Shown: in pieces, positions 1 through 7,190 of the stretch | Layout: every line of letters begins with the position of its first letter | How positions within the stretch are numbered: position 1 is the first letter of the stretch | NCBI GenBank assembly: GCA_934247875.1 | Contig: CAKQJZ010000057.1 | Location: 1-13,396 of the forward strand | Origin: an uncultured Spirochaetales bacterium | GTDB taxonomy: Bacteria > Spirochaetota > Spirochaetia > Sphaerochaetales > Sphaerochaetaceae | Direction of reading: 5' to 3' | DNA: 13,396 nucleotides | Made by a program: the position numbers and the translations under genes | The notes under the pieces: generated by a model | What the model was told of the DNA's origin: nothing | Databases searched by the model: none | Seen by the model: only the letters and a program-made list of their open reading frames with translations

Positions 1-53
1 TATGGATTTAACGCGATACGGTAGAAAGGTAAAAACAAGTTTAGTAGCTTAAG

Positions 54-713
54 TCATCCGCACAGGTCGAATAAATTATCAGAATCAGAATAAGCTGCAG
101 CGCCAATCATCATCAGATAGTGCTCTTTTGCAATTCCCAACCATGGATGATTTGGTTTATAGGCCTCATGATATCTACGATACTTTGCTATTGTTTCATC
201 GCATAAAACAGATAAAGGAATATTATCATAGACCTTCATATCGTATGAGACAGGACTTGCATCCCTAAGCATTGTAGAAATCTCAGCACGTGTTAAATGG
301 TAATCACCTTCATGATTTCGTTTGTATGAGCCATTTATCATATCATCATTAATGTGAACCGGCCTTAATTCAAGGCGTGCCTTGGGAACATGGATGATGA
401 AAATTGTTTTACCATCATCCAATTTGAATTCATTGAAATCGCTATCTAGCAAGAGATTGTTTGAGACTTTTCTCGGATTGTTAATATTATCCCAAAATTC
501 TTTCTTTACCTTTTCTGGCTGATCAATTCCTGTGATAGAGAGCTCATGTGTAATTTTATCTTCTGAAACTCCTAGAATTATGACGCCGCCATTTGTATTA
601 GCAAACGCAGAATATGTCTCCCATATTGAATTTGGAAGTGCATATTGACAGCATTTAGCTTCAATTTGGGAATTTTCTTTATTAACTATCAATGAATTCA
701 AATCAAAGTCCAT
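54..713 (-). pseudogene. Truncated AlbA_2/Schlafen-type ATP-binding domain protein
   Basis: The 219-residue product matches the N-terminal half of the AlbA_2 (AAA_4, Schlafen-like) proteins annotated as ATP-binding or putative transcriptional regulators. Visible features are the acidic/basic pair near residues 18-20, the segment SAFANTNGG (35-43) followed by a hydrophobic strand VIILGV, and a GSYKRNHEGD stretch (128-137) leading into helix TRAEISTMLRD. Family members usually run to about 400-550 residues. At the point where they continue into a 'PTxAGLLMFG'-like strand, this reading frame gives DNLFDLCG and stops. No continuation is visible in the remaining 53 bases of the window. I infer a broken gene, although a short functional form is possible. 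The ATG at 711-713 has AAGGA about 9 nt upstream, and a perfect TATAAT lies at 738-743. Families of this kind are often carried with mobile or defence DNA; the substrate and role are unknown. Confidence 0.65.
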
Positions 714-737
714 GCATGATATTCCTTCTTGCTAAAT

Positions 738-743
738 ATTATA
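738..743 (-). promoter_or_regulatory. Candidate -10 box of the AlbA_2-type gene
   Basis: Read on the minus strand the bases are TATAAT, a perfect sigma-70 type -10 element preceded by TG. It lies 24 bp upstream of the ATG at 713. The hexamer 17 bp further upstream (TTAGCT) is a poor -35. The box sits in the 69-bp gap after the EamA gene, so the truncated gene may still be transcribed separately. Confidence 0.4.
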
Positions 744-782
744 CAGGGAAATTCCATAATAGCTAAGAGCAAAAAACACTAC

Positions 783-1196
783 TCATAAAACCATAAATAG
801 AGTTCCAGCCCCAATAAGAATGCAGCCTATGATTGATTTAATGCTGACACTTTCATGCAAGAATATAAAAGCAAGAACTAATGTGAGTACTACACTGAGT
901 TTATCGACTGGGACAACTTTAGATGCATCTCCTAGCTGAAGAGCTCGATAGTAGCATAGCCATGATGCTCCTGTTGCTAGGCCAGAGAGAATCAAGAAGA
1001 TCCAGCTTTTCTTGCTTATTTCTGTTATTCCACCTTGAGTCTTTGTGATGAATACCATCCCCCAAGATGCTATAAGCACTACTATGGTTCTTATAGCTGT
1101 TGCTAGATTAGAATTAACGCCGTCTATTCCGATTTTGGCAAGGATAGATGTCAAAGCTGCAAATATTGCAGATAAAAGAGCAAATAGAAACCACAT
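783..1196 (-). CDS. Single-domain EamA (DMT superfamily) transporter
   Basis: This is a 137-residue, very hydrophobic inner-membrane protein with about five predicted membrane helices (roughly 1-23, 29-50, 63-83, 90-112 and 116-137). It is one EamA repeat instead of the two found in the usual ~300-residue transporters. The pattern 'YYRALQLGDASKVVPVDKLSVVLTLVLAFIFLHE', of which YYRALQLGDASKVVPVDK is the most telling part, is typical of the small ~140-residue EamA group, which presumably works as a dimer. The substrate cannot be read from sequence. I start it at the ATG at 1194-1196 rather than the ATG 27 bases upstream, because GGAGG (1202-1206 on the complement) sits 5 nt before it. It follows the carAB terminator and has its own weak promoter candidate at 1232-1259, so it need not belong to the carAB unit. 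Confidence 0.85.
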   Translation of the reverse strand: MWFLFALLSAIFAALTSILAKIGIDGVNSNLATAIRTIVVLIASWGMVFITKTQGGITEISKKSWIFLILSGLATGASWLCYYRALQLGDASKVVPVDKLSVVLTLVLAFIFLHESVSIKSIIGCILIGAGTLFMVL

Positions 1197-1231
1197 ACAC
1201 GCCTCCAATAAGAAGGATAACACTTTGCATG

Positions 1232-1259
1232 GTTATATATGATATCTGGCTTATAACAA
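1232..1259 (-). promoter_or_regulatory. Candidate promoter of the EamA gene
   Basis: On the minus strand TTGTTA (complement of 1254-1259) and TATAAC (complement of 1232-1237) are separated by 16 bp, giving 4/6 and 5/6 matches to the sigma-70 hexamers. The pair lies just after the carAB terminator and upstream of the GGAGG site, which is the expected arrangement. The region is AT-rich, so chance matches are possible. Confidence 0.4.
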
Positions 1260-1274
1260 TTGCGTTAATTTGAC

Positions 1275-1319
1275 CAAAAGAAAGGCTCTTGCAAAGCTAT
1301 AGCTTTAGCCATGCAAGAG
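1275..1319 (-). terminator. Rho-independent terminator of carAB
   Basis: Immediately after the carB stop, the minus strand carries CTCTTGC (complement of 1313-1319) pairing perfectly with GCAAGAG (complement of 1286-1292). Inside it is a second pairing, AAAGCT with AGCTTT, and the stem is followed by the T-rich run CCTTTCTTTT (to about 1275). The stem is interrupted by a one-sided ATGGCT bulge. The position 9 bp past the stop codon and the absence of any gene in the rest of the gap support a terminator. Confidence 0.7.
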
Positions 1320-1327
1320 GATATGAT

Positions 1328-4300
1328 TCATTTTCTTTTTGGAAGTTCTCTCGATTTAGGGCTATTAGCTTCTATATATCTGATAGCTTCTAAAGCAGCA
1401 GAGGCAGCACTGGTAGTCGTTGTATATGGGATATGGAAGCGCATTGCAGCACTCCTGATATCATCATCACTTTGTCTTGAGTGGAATCCCATAGGAGTAT
1501 TAATAATCAGATCTGCCTTTCTTTCACTTATGAAATCTACAATATTAGGGTGACCTTCATGAACCTTATTTACAATACCTGTGAGTATTCCTTCATTATA
1601 AAGATCTCTAGCAGTTCCTCTAGTTGCAAGGATTTCAAAGCCAAGTTCTCTAAGGCCTTTAGCTATTGGAGCAATAGTCTTTCTGTCTTTATTGTTGACG
1701 CTGATTATTACTCTGCCCTTTCTTGGCAGACGATTGCCTGCAGAAGCCTGGCTCTTTGCATATGCCTCTCCAAAAGTCTCACCGTAGCCAACAGACTCTC
1801 CTGTGCTTCTCATCTCAGGACCAAGCTGAGGATCAACATTCAAAAATCGATCAAAACTGAATACAGCTTCTTTGATTGCCCAGCCGCTCATTGGGTGGCC
1901 CTCACCAATGCTTTCATCCTTTCTTACCAAACCTTGTGCTTTGAGGTTTATTCCAGACCAGACTTTTACAGCAGCTTCAACTAAATCCACTCCGCTGCTT
2001 TTTGAGATAAACGGAACTGTTCTGCTTCCTCTTGGATTTACTTCGATAATGTAAAGCTTTCCATCTTTCTCAGCAAATTGCATATTCATCAGACCTTTGA
2101 TATCCAGTCTTCTTGCAATTTTAAGAGTCCATTCTCTCATTTCTGCTATTATCTCTGGCTTAGACTTATATGGAGGGAATACTGCAGCGCTATCACCTGA
2201 GTGGATACCAGCAGCTTCAATGTGCTGTACGATTCCACCTATATAGAGGTTCTCTCCATCTGAAACTCCGTCTAAGTCATATTCAAAAGCATCTTCCAAG
2301 AACTGATCGACTAATACTGGTGCTTCTTTTGAAATAAGGAGATTCTGGTTTCTTTCAAGAAAATCCTCTAGGCCGTCGTCATCATATACTATGAACATGC
2401 CTCTTCCGCCAAGTACGAATGAAGGCCTTAGCAGTACTGGATATCCAATCTCATGGGCTTTTTCCATTATCTCAGATCTGTCACTAGCACTTCTGTTCTC
2501 AGGCTGTCTAAGGCCAAGCTCTTTAACTAGTGCACTGAAAAGACCTCTGTCTTCGCTCTCATCGATAGATGAAAGAGATGTACCTATTATTTCAGCGCCA
2601 TTAGCTTCTAGCGCTGATGCCATATTCAGCGGTGTCTGGCCACCAAGCTGCAGCACTACTTTATTGCACTTCTCTTCTTCCATGACTCTGAGCACAGACT
2701 CAGCATTCAGAGGTTCAATGTATAATCTATCTGATGTGCTGTAGTCTGTTGAAACTGTCTCTGGATTGCTATTTACCATGATAGTCTTTGTGCCAAGCTT
2801 TCTGAATGCATGGGAGGCAAGTGTACAGCATGTATCAAACTCAAGGCCTTGTCCGATTCTATTAGGGCCAGAAGCTACTATGATTACTTTCTCGCCATCA
2901 AGTTCATTGCCCTCTTCTTCCTCTCCATATGTCAAATAGCAATAAGGAGTTCTGGCTTTGAATTCACCTGCGCATGTATCGACATAGTGTCTGACAGCTT
3001 TAGCTTTTGGACATGCGGAACCTGAGAGCTTTTCTATTCTTTTATCTGAAAGACCTGCACGTTTTGCTTCAAGGTATAACTCGTCATCCAAGCTCTCGTT
3101 CTCAAGGCGACGCTCAAGCTCAGCCTCTTCTTTCAAGAGATTCAGGAAGTAGATATCGTATCCGCTCTTTAGAGAAAGCGCTTCTAAGTCTTCATATCCT
3201 TCCTTTATTACTGTGTATAGAGCAAGGAGCCTATAAGGATGAGCTGATTCAAGCAGTGTCTCTACATCGAATCTGCTTCTGTCTAATGTCTCTAAGCCTT
3301 CTCTCTTCTGTTCTGTTGCTCTGATAGCTTTATTGAGTGCTTCAAGCGCAGTTCTTCCCAGTGCTAGAGATTCGCCTACACTTCTCATCTGTGTTCCTAG
3401 TGCAGAAGATTGCAGAGGAAATTTCTCAAGCTCAAAGCGCGGGACTTTTACAGCGCAGTAATCAAGCGCAGGCTCAAAGCATGATACGCTCTCTCCCGTG
3501 ATATCATTCTCAATCTCATCGAGTGTGTACCCAACAGCAAGCTTTGCTGAAATCCTCGCAATTGGATATCCTGTTGCTTTACTAGCAAGTGCGCTTGAGC
3601 GCGATACTCTAGGATTCATCTCGATTACAATCATTCTCTTATGGTCTGGAGAGAGTGCAAACTGTACATTGGAGCCGCCGCAGTCAATTCCAACAGCTCG
3701 GAGAATATCGATAGATGCACTGCGCATCCTCTGATACTCTTTATCTGTCAATGTCTGGATAGGCGCAATTGTAATTGAGTCACCTGTATGAACACCCATT
3801 GGATCTATATTCTCAATTGAGCAAACTATGATTGCGTTGTCATTCTTATCACGCATGACTTCCATTTCAAACTCACGCCATCCAAGAAGCGACTCTTCAA
3901 GAAGAACCTCTGAGACAGGAGATATGGAGAGTGCATGAGATATCATCTCATCAAACTCTTCATCTTTCTCGATTATTCCACCACCCATTCCACCGAGTGT
4001 GAATGAAGGTCTGATGATAATCGGAAGATTGATGTACTTTCTGATTTCTCTAGCTTCTTCAAGAGTATGAGCAATGCCGCTCTTTGCGCTTTCAAGGCCT
4101 AGTGAATCTGTAATGCGCTTGAACTCTTCTCTGTCTTCTGCGCGTCTTATAGCCTCTGTTGTAGCGCCGATGATCTTAACGCCATACTTTTCAAGAATGC
4201 CTTTGCGCTCAAGTTCCATAGTCAGATTGAGTGCGCTCTGACCACCCATTGTTGAAAGTATTGCATCAATCTTCATTGTCTTGAATATTTCTTCAACATA

Positions 4301-4513
4301 CTCAGTCGAAAGTGGCTCCATGAATATATGGTCTGCTAAATCTGGTGTTGTCATGACAGTTGCAGGATTAGGGTTTACCAAAGATACTTCGTATCCCTCT
4401 TCTTTAAGTGCTTTTACAGCCTGGCAGCCTGAGTAGTCAAACTCACAAGCCTGTCCGATTACGATAGGGCCTGAGCCTAAAACCAATATGTGTCTGATAT
4501 CATTACGCTTCAT
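1328..4513 (-). CDS. carB: Carbamoyl-phosphate synthase large subunit
   Basis: CarB makes carbamoyl phosphate from bicarbonate, ATP and ammonia channelled from CarA, feeding pyrimidine and arginine synthesis in the cytoplasm. The 1061 residues (E. coli has 1073) show the duplicated ATP-grasp layout. The first half has GSGPIVIGQ (13-21), STMGGQSALNL (87-97), RPSFTLGGMGGG (168-179) and EMNPRVSRSSALASKATGYP (298-317). The second half has ASGPNRIGQG (547-556), LGGQTPLN (623-630), RPSFVLGGRG (696-705) and EVNPRGSRTVPF (824-835). An MGS-like allosteric domain follows from about 934, with ATRGTA (963-968), NKVHEG (982-987) and INTP (1004-1007), the region that binds UMP in the E. coli enzyme, so feedback by UMP is plausible. 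The ATG overlaps the carA stop by 11 bp and is preceded by TGAGG, indicating translational coupling. The gene is intact, with no missing catalytic segment. Confidence 0.98.
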   Translation of the reverse strand: MKRNDIRHILVLGSGPIVIGQACEFDYSGCQAVKALKEEGYEVSLVNPNPATVMTTPDLADHIFMEPLSTEYVEEIFKTMKIDAILSTMGGQSALNLTMELERKGILEKYGVKIIGATTEAIRRAEDREEFKRITDSLGLESAKSGIAHTLEEAREIRKYINLPIIIRPSFTLGGMGGGIIEKDEEFDEMISHALSISPVSEVLLEESLLGWREFEMEVMRDKNDNAIIVCSIENIDPMGVHTGDSITIAPIQTLTDKEYQRMRSASIDILRAVGIDCGGSNVQFALSPDHKRMIVIEMNPRVSRSSALASKATGYPIARISAKLAVGYTLDEIENDITGESVSCFEPALDYCAVKVPRFELEKFPLQSSALGTQMRSVGESLALGRTALEALNKAIRATEQKREGLETLDRSRFDVETLLESAHPYRLLALYTVIKEGYEDLEALSLKSGYDIYFLNLLKEEAELERRLENESLDDELYLEAKRAGLSDKRIEKLSGSACPKAKAVRHYVDTCAGEFKARTPYCYLTYGEEEEGNELDGEKVIIVASGPNRIGQGLEFDTCCTLASHAFRKLGTKTIMVNSNPETVSTDYSTSDRLYIEPLNAESVLRVMEEEKCNKVVLQLGGQTPLNMASALEANGAEIIGTSLSSIDESEDRGLFSALVKELGLRQPENRSASDRSEIMEKAHEIGYPVLLRPSFVLGGRGMFIVYDDDGLEDFLERNQNLLISKEAPVLVDQFLEDAFEYDLDGVSDGENLYIGGIVQHIEAAGIHSGDSAAVFPPYKSKPEIIAEMREWTLKIARRLDIKGLMNMQFAEKDGKLYIIEVNPRGSRTVPFISKSSGVDLVEAAVKVWSGINLKAQGLVRKDESIGEGHPMSGWAIKEAVFSFDRFLNVDPQLGPEMRSTGESVGYGETFGEAYAKSQASAGNRLPRKGRVIISVNNKDRKTIAPIAKGLRELGFEILATRGTARDLYNEGILTGIVNKVHEGHPNIVDFISERKADLIINTPMGFHSRQSDDDIRSAAMRFHIPYTTTTSAASAALEAIRYIEANSPKSRELPKRK

Positions 4514-5606
4514 AGCTTACCTCAATGAATTTGTCGAAGATATATAGTGCATCTTCAGGTCCTGGTGCTGCTTCTGGATGGAATTGCACAGATAGCACTC
4601 TATGTGCTTTTGCCCTTATTCCTTCTACAGAGCCATCATTGGCATTCTCTAGCCAGATTTCAACATCTTCTGGAAGTGAATCTCTATCACTCATGAAGCC
4701 ATGGTTCTGAGCTGTAACAAATACTTTCCCGCTTACTAGGTCCTTAACAGGATGGTTTGATCCATGGTGGCCAAACTTCATCTTGACTGTATGGCCGCCG
4801 AGTGCGTGAGTAATCAGCTGATGGCCAAGACATATTCCAACAATAGGGAGCTTATCGACAAGGCTTTTGATTACTTCAATCTCGTTTTTGAGGTATGCTG
4901 GGTCGCCAGGGCCATTTGAGAGAAATAGCGCATCTGGCTTGACGCTTAAGATCTCATCTGCTTTGGCATTATGAGGAATCAGCGTAACAGCGACATTCTT
5001 CAGATATAAGTTCTTTATAATGCTTTTCTTGATTCCGAAATCTAGCAGAGCAAAGTGTCTCTCAGGATTAAGAGGAGGTTTTGGAAAGCCCTCTCCCAAA
5101 TCTGGATTATATATGCTCTCCTTTACGCTAACGCCATCAATCAGATCAAGCTCAGTAATGTCTTTGTATGTTGCAAGCTTCTCTATTGCTTTTTCTCTAT
5201 TCTCTTCAAGAAAGATTACGCCATTCTGAGATCCATGCTCTCTGAGATACAGTGTCAAAGCTCTGGTATCTAGGCCCTCTATAGCAGTCTTGCCTTCTCT
5301 CTTCAAATACTCATCTAATGTGATTCTTCCATCCATTACAGGACCGCGATAGAGCTTTCTCACAAGAAGAGCAGTAGCTTTAACACCACTGCTCTCCATA
5401 TCACTAATAGTTATACCGTAATTGCCAATCATCGGGCTGGTTAATAAAACAATCTGCCCATTATATGATGGATCAGTTAATATTTCCTGATATCCTGGAA
5501 TACCAGTATTGAATACTACCTCTCCAACTTCCTCATCTGGCTTCTTACCAAAGGAAATGCCGGAAAATTCCTTTCCGTCTTTTAATTTTAGGATTACTTT
5601 ATCCAT
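4503..5606 (-). CDS. carA: Carbamoyl-phosphate synthase small (glutaminase) subunit
   Basis: CarA hydrolyses glutamine and passes ammonia to CarB. The 367-residue product has the CPSase small-chain N-terminal domain (about 1-150; FNTGIPGYQEILTDPSY at 32-48) and a class I glutamine amidotransferase domain (about 185-360). The nucleophile is Cys259 in GICLGHQ, and the other two triad residues are His343 and Glu345 in QFHPEA. SNGPGDP (230-236) and the GHHGSNHPV segment (279-287) are also present. I place the start at the ATG at 5604-5606, which has GGAG 5 nt upstream, rather than the in-frame ATG 30 bases earlier, which would lie between the promoter and the ribosome binding site and lacks one of its own. 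It heads a two-gene transcript with carB. Confidence 0.97.
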   Translation of the reverse strand: MDKVILKLKDGKEFSGISFGKKPDEEVGEVVFNTGIPGYQEILTDPSYNGQIVLLTSPMIGNYGITISDMESSGVKATALLVRKLYRGPVMDGRITLDEYLKREGKTAIEGLDTRALTLYLREHGSQNGVIFLEENREKAIEKLATYKDITELDLIDGVSVKESIYNPDLGEGFPKPPLNPERHFALLDFGIKKSIIKNLYLKNVAVTLIPHNAKADEILSVKPDALFLSNGPGDPAYLKNEIEVIKSLVDKLPIVGICLGHQLITHALGGHTVKMKFGHHGSNHPVKDLVSGKVFVTAQNHGFMSDRDSLPEDVEIWLENANDGSVEGIRAKAHRVLSVQFHPEAAPGPEDALYIFDKFIEVSYEA

Positions 5607-5626
5607 TTCTTCTCCAAATCGGGAAG

Positions 5627-5655
5627 AATATACCAAAACGCAACACTTTTTGCAA
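5627..5655 (-). promoter_or_regulatory. Sigma-70 type promoter of carAB
   Basis: On the minus strand TTGCAA (5650-5655) and TATATT (complement of 5627-5632) are spaced exactly 17 bp apart, matching the consensus at 4/6 and 5/6. Transcription would begin near 5620, only about 14 nt before the carA ATG. That leaves room for the GGAG site but not for an attenuator, PyrR-binding RNA or riboswitch. The -35 box is part of one of the TGTTGC repeats described separately. Confidence 0.65.
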
Positions 5656-5685
5656 CAGTATTTTTACTTTGCAACACTTTGTTGC
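5640..5685. promoter_or_regulatory. TGTTGC repeat array, candidate carAB operator
   Basis: Four copies of one hexamer surround the carA promoter: GCAACA at 5640-5645, 5652-5657 and 5671-5676, and the inverted copy TGTTGC at 5680-5685. The last two form a perfect 6-3-6 inverted repeat, GCAACACTTTGTTGC (5671-5685), centred about 50 bp upstream of the -10 box. The other two lie in the -35 box and the spacer. The hairpin has no T-run and lies right after the TerB-like stop codon, so a DNA operator fits better than a terminator. I do not recognise the regulator. Confidence 0.5.
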
Positions 5686-5687
5686 AG

Positions 5688-6140
5688 CTATTTGATCAGC
5701 TTTTTAATCCAGTTCTTTTCTCTTAAAGAAATCTTTCCATCAATTGCAGTAATCAGAAGCATAACAATGATGATATCATCCTTCATATCCTCAGATAGCT
5801 GACCAATGACATCTACCATCTCATCAATAAGCTGCAAAAGCTCTTTGCTCTCTCTTCTTAGCTTCTTAACAGATTTCCTAGCTGTCTCATAGTCGATGCT
5901 ATCACCAAAGAAGGTATGAAGCAGTGGATATAGAAGCGCATACTCTTCTTCTGATAATTTACCATCTGATGCAACTGCACCTAGAATGAAGGTTGCATAT
6001 AACTCAAGTCCTGATAGACCATCTTCACTTATAGCACTCAGTGCTGGAATCAGCTTAACAGACTTAGCTGCAAGCATAGCGCCATATGAAAGCACGTCAA
6101 TCTCTTCAAATTCTTTGCATAGTTTATTGAAATCGCTCAT
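5688..6140 (-). CDS. TerB-like (tellurite-resistance TerB family) protein
   Basis: The product is a 150-residue soluble, helical, acidic-rich protein. It has two related acidic turns followed by helices, ASDGKLSEEE (57-66) and AIDGKISLREKNWI (132-145). Such 'DGxxsxxE' turns are typical of TerB/DjlA-type helical domains, which in TerB bind metal ions through acidic residues. No signal peptide or membrane segment is visible. The general family is clear, but tellurite resistance itself should not be assumed, since no ter neighbours are present. The ATG is preceded by AGAGGTG 4 nt away. The gene ends 81 bp upstream of carA, but carA has its own promoter in the gap, so co-regulation is uncertain. 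Divergent transcription from the SDR gene shares a 178-bp AT-rich intergenic region. Confidence 0.75.
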   Translation of the reverse strand: MSDFNKLCKEFEEIDVLSYGAMLAAKSVKLIPALSAISEDGLSGLELYATFILGAVASDGKLSEEEYALLYPLLHTFFGDSIDYETARKSVKKLRRESKELLQLIDEMVDVIGQLSEDMKDDIIIVMLLITAIDGKISLREKNWIKKLIK

Positions 6141-6176
6141 TTTTCACCTCTCTTTAAATCCTATCTCATTTTCAGA

Positions 6177-6209
6177 CATTTGAAATGAACAAATGAAAGA
6201 AATTGTTCA
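6177..6209. promoter_or_regulatory. Inverted repeats in the TerB-like/SDR divergent region
   Basis: Two inverted repeats lie next to each other: CATTTGAAATG (6177-6187, perfect around a central G), and TGAACAA (6186-6192) facing TTGTTCA (6203-6209) with a 10-bp gap. They sit 37-69 bp upstream of the TerB-like ATG and 110-142 bp upstream of the SDR ATG, followed by a very AT-rich stretch to 6300. A regulator-binding site is a reasonable guess, but the AT-rich composition makes short inverted repeats common. Confidence 0.3.
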
Positions 6210-6264
6210 CATAAACTTCATAAAAATAAATAATTTTATATCTATACATTTTTATAAATTTGAG

Positions 6265-6270
6265 TATATT
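6265..6270 (+). promoter_or_regulatory. Possible -10 box of the SDR gene
   Basis: TATATT lies about 50 bp upstream of the SDR ATG inside an AT-rich block. No good -35 hexamer is found 16-18 bp upstream, so the assignment is weak. The block itself (6211-6300) could act as an upstream AT-rich element. Confidence 0.25.
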
Positions 6271-6318
6271 TCTAGTTGTTAGTTAAAACAAACATTCTTT
6301 TATAAGGAGATATTCAAA

Positions 6319-7140
6319 ATGGGAATGAACATGGATTTTTCAGGTAAGACTGTATTGGTTACTGGAGGCGGCAGAGGCCTCGGAAAAGCTATGGCCCTGC
6401 TCTTTGCTGATTGTGGCGCAGATGTATATCTAGGCAACAGAAAAGAAGACCAAGGAATGGAGACTGTAAAAGAGATACAGGCTAAAGGCAGAAGAGCTGG
6501 ATTCACAAAGTGCGATGTATCTGTTGAATCAGATATGGAAAAGCTTGTAAATGATGCAGTTGCTTTTGGCAATGGAAAACTCGATGTTTTTGTCAATGCT
6601 GCTGGAGTAATCACAATCCAGGATCTTATGTATGCAGATGATAAGGAACATGAGAGAGTTCTTGACATAAATGTAATTGGCACTGCTAATGCTTTGAAAT
6701 ATGGATTAAAGGCTATGGAGAAGCAAAAGAGCGGCAACATCATAACAGTATCTTCAATTGCTGGACGTGAAGGCCTGCCAATGCTTCAGATGTACTGCGC
6801 ATCAAAAGCTGGCGTTATCAGCCTTACTCAGAGTGCTGCTAAGATGGCTGCGCCTTATGGTGTCAGAGTAAATTCAATTGCTCCTGGTATCATAAGAACT
6901 TCAATGTGGGAAGAGATTCTCGATGGAATGGCTAATGGCTTCAATCCTGCTGTTAAGAACACAACAACAAAAGAACAGAGAGAAGCTATGTGGAAGAACT
7001 CAGTTGAGTCAATGATTCCTTTGAAGACAGCTCAGACAGAGAATGACATTGCATATGCAACAGTATTCCTAGCTTCTGATTATGCATCTCAGATCACTGG
7101 CCAGGTTCTCACTATCGACGGTGGAAACACAATGGTTTGA
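6319..7140 (+). CDS. Short-chain dehydrogenase/reductase (SDR)
   Basis: This is a 273-residue classical SDR, a soluble NAD(P)-dependent oxidoreductase. The Rossmann glycine motif TGGGRGLG is at 15-22 and NAAG at 93-96. The catalytic set is Asn118, Ser146, Tyr159 and Lys163 (YCASK), with RVNSIAPG at 183-190 and the C-terminal IDGG at 266-269. After the second strand the sequence is YLGNRKED, with no acidic residue at the usual NAD-selecting position and basic residues right after, so NADPH preference is my guess. The substrate (sugar alcohol, acetoin-type diol, 3-oxoacyl compound) cannot be decided from sequence. The start has AAGGAGA 8-9 nt upstream; ATGs at codons 3 and 5 are worse spaced. 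The gene stands alone, convergent with an RpiR-type regulator, which hints at but does not prove carbohydrate metabolism. Confidence 0.93.
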   Translation: MGMNMDFSGKTVLVTGGGRGLGKAMALLFADCGADVYLGNRKEDQGMETVKEIQAKGRRAGFTKCDVSVESDMEKLVNDAVAFGNGKLDVFVNAAGVITIQDLMYADDKEHERVLDINVIGTANALKYGLKAMEKQKSGNIITVSSIAGREGLPMLQMYCASKAGVISLTQSAAKMAAPYGVRVNSIAPGIIRTSMWEEILDGMANGFNPAVKNTTTKEQREAMWKNSVESMIPLKTAQTENDIAYATVFLASDYASQITGQVLTIDGGNTMV

Positions 7141-7159
7141 TGAAAAACCACTATTACTT

Positions 7160-7190
7160 GGGCTATAGCGTTGGTTATAGCCCATTATTT
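7160..7190 (+). terminator. Hairpin between the convergent SDR and RpiR genes
   Basis: GGGCTATA (7160-7167) pairs perfectly with TATAGCCC (7176-7183) across an 8-base loop, 20 bp after the SDR stop and immediately next to the stop of the convergent regulator gene. The plus-strand tail is ATTATTTATAATTT, AT-rich but with no uninterrupted T-run, and the minus-strand tail has none. It may act as a bidirectional or modest terminator. Confidence 0.5.

Noticed and set aside
774..779. T6 run downstream of the EamA gene on the minus strand
   Set aside because: No stable stem precedes it, so it was not called a terminator.
5671..5685. Hairpin GCAACA-CTT-TGTTGC read as a terminator of the TerB-like gene
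   Set aside because: The minus-strand bases after it are A-rich, with no T-tract, and the same hexamer recurs twice in the carA promoter, which favours an operator.
6300..6743. A 147-codon minus-strand open frame opposite the SDR gene
   Set aside because: It is antisense to an SDR with all catalytic motifs, has no ribosome binding site and a serine/proline-rich shadow-like composition.
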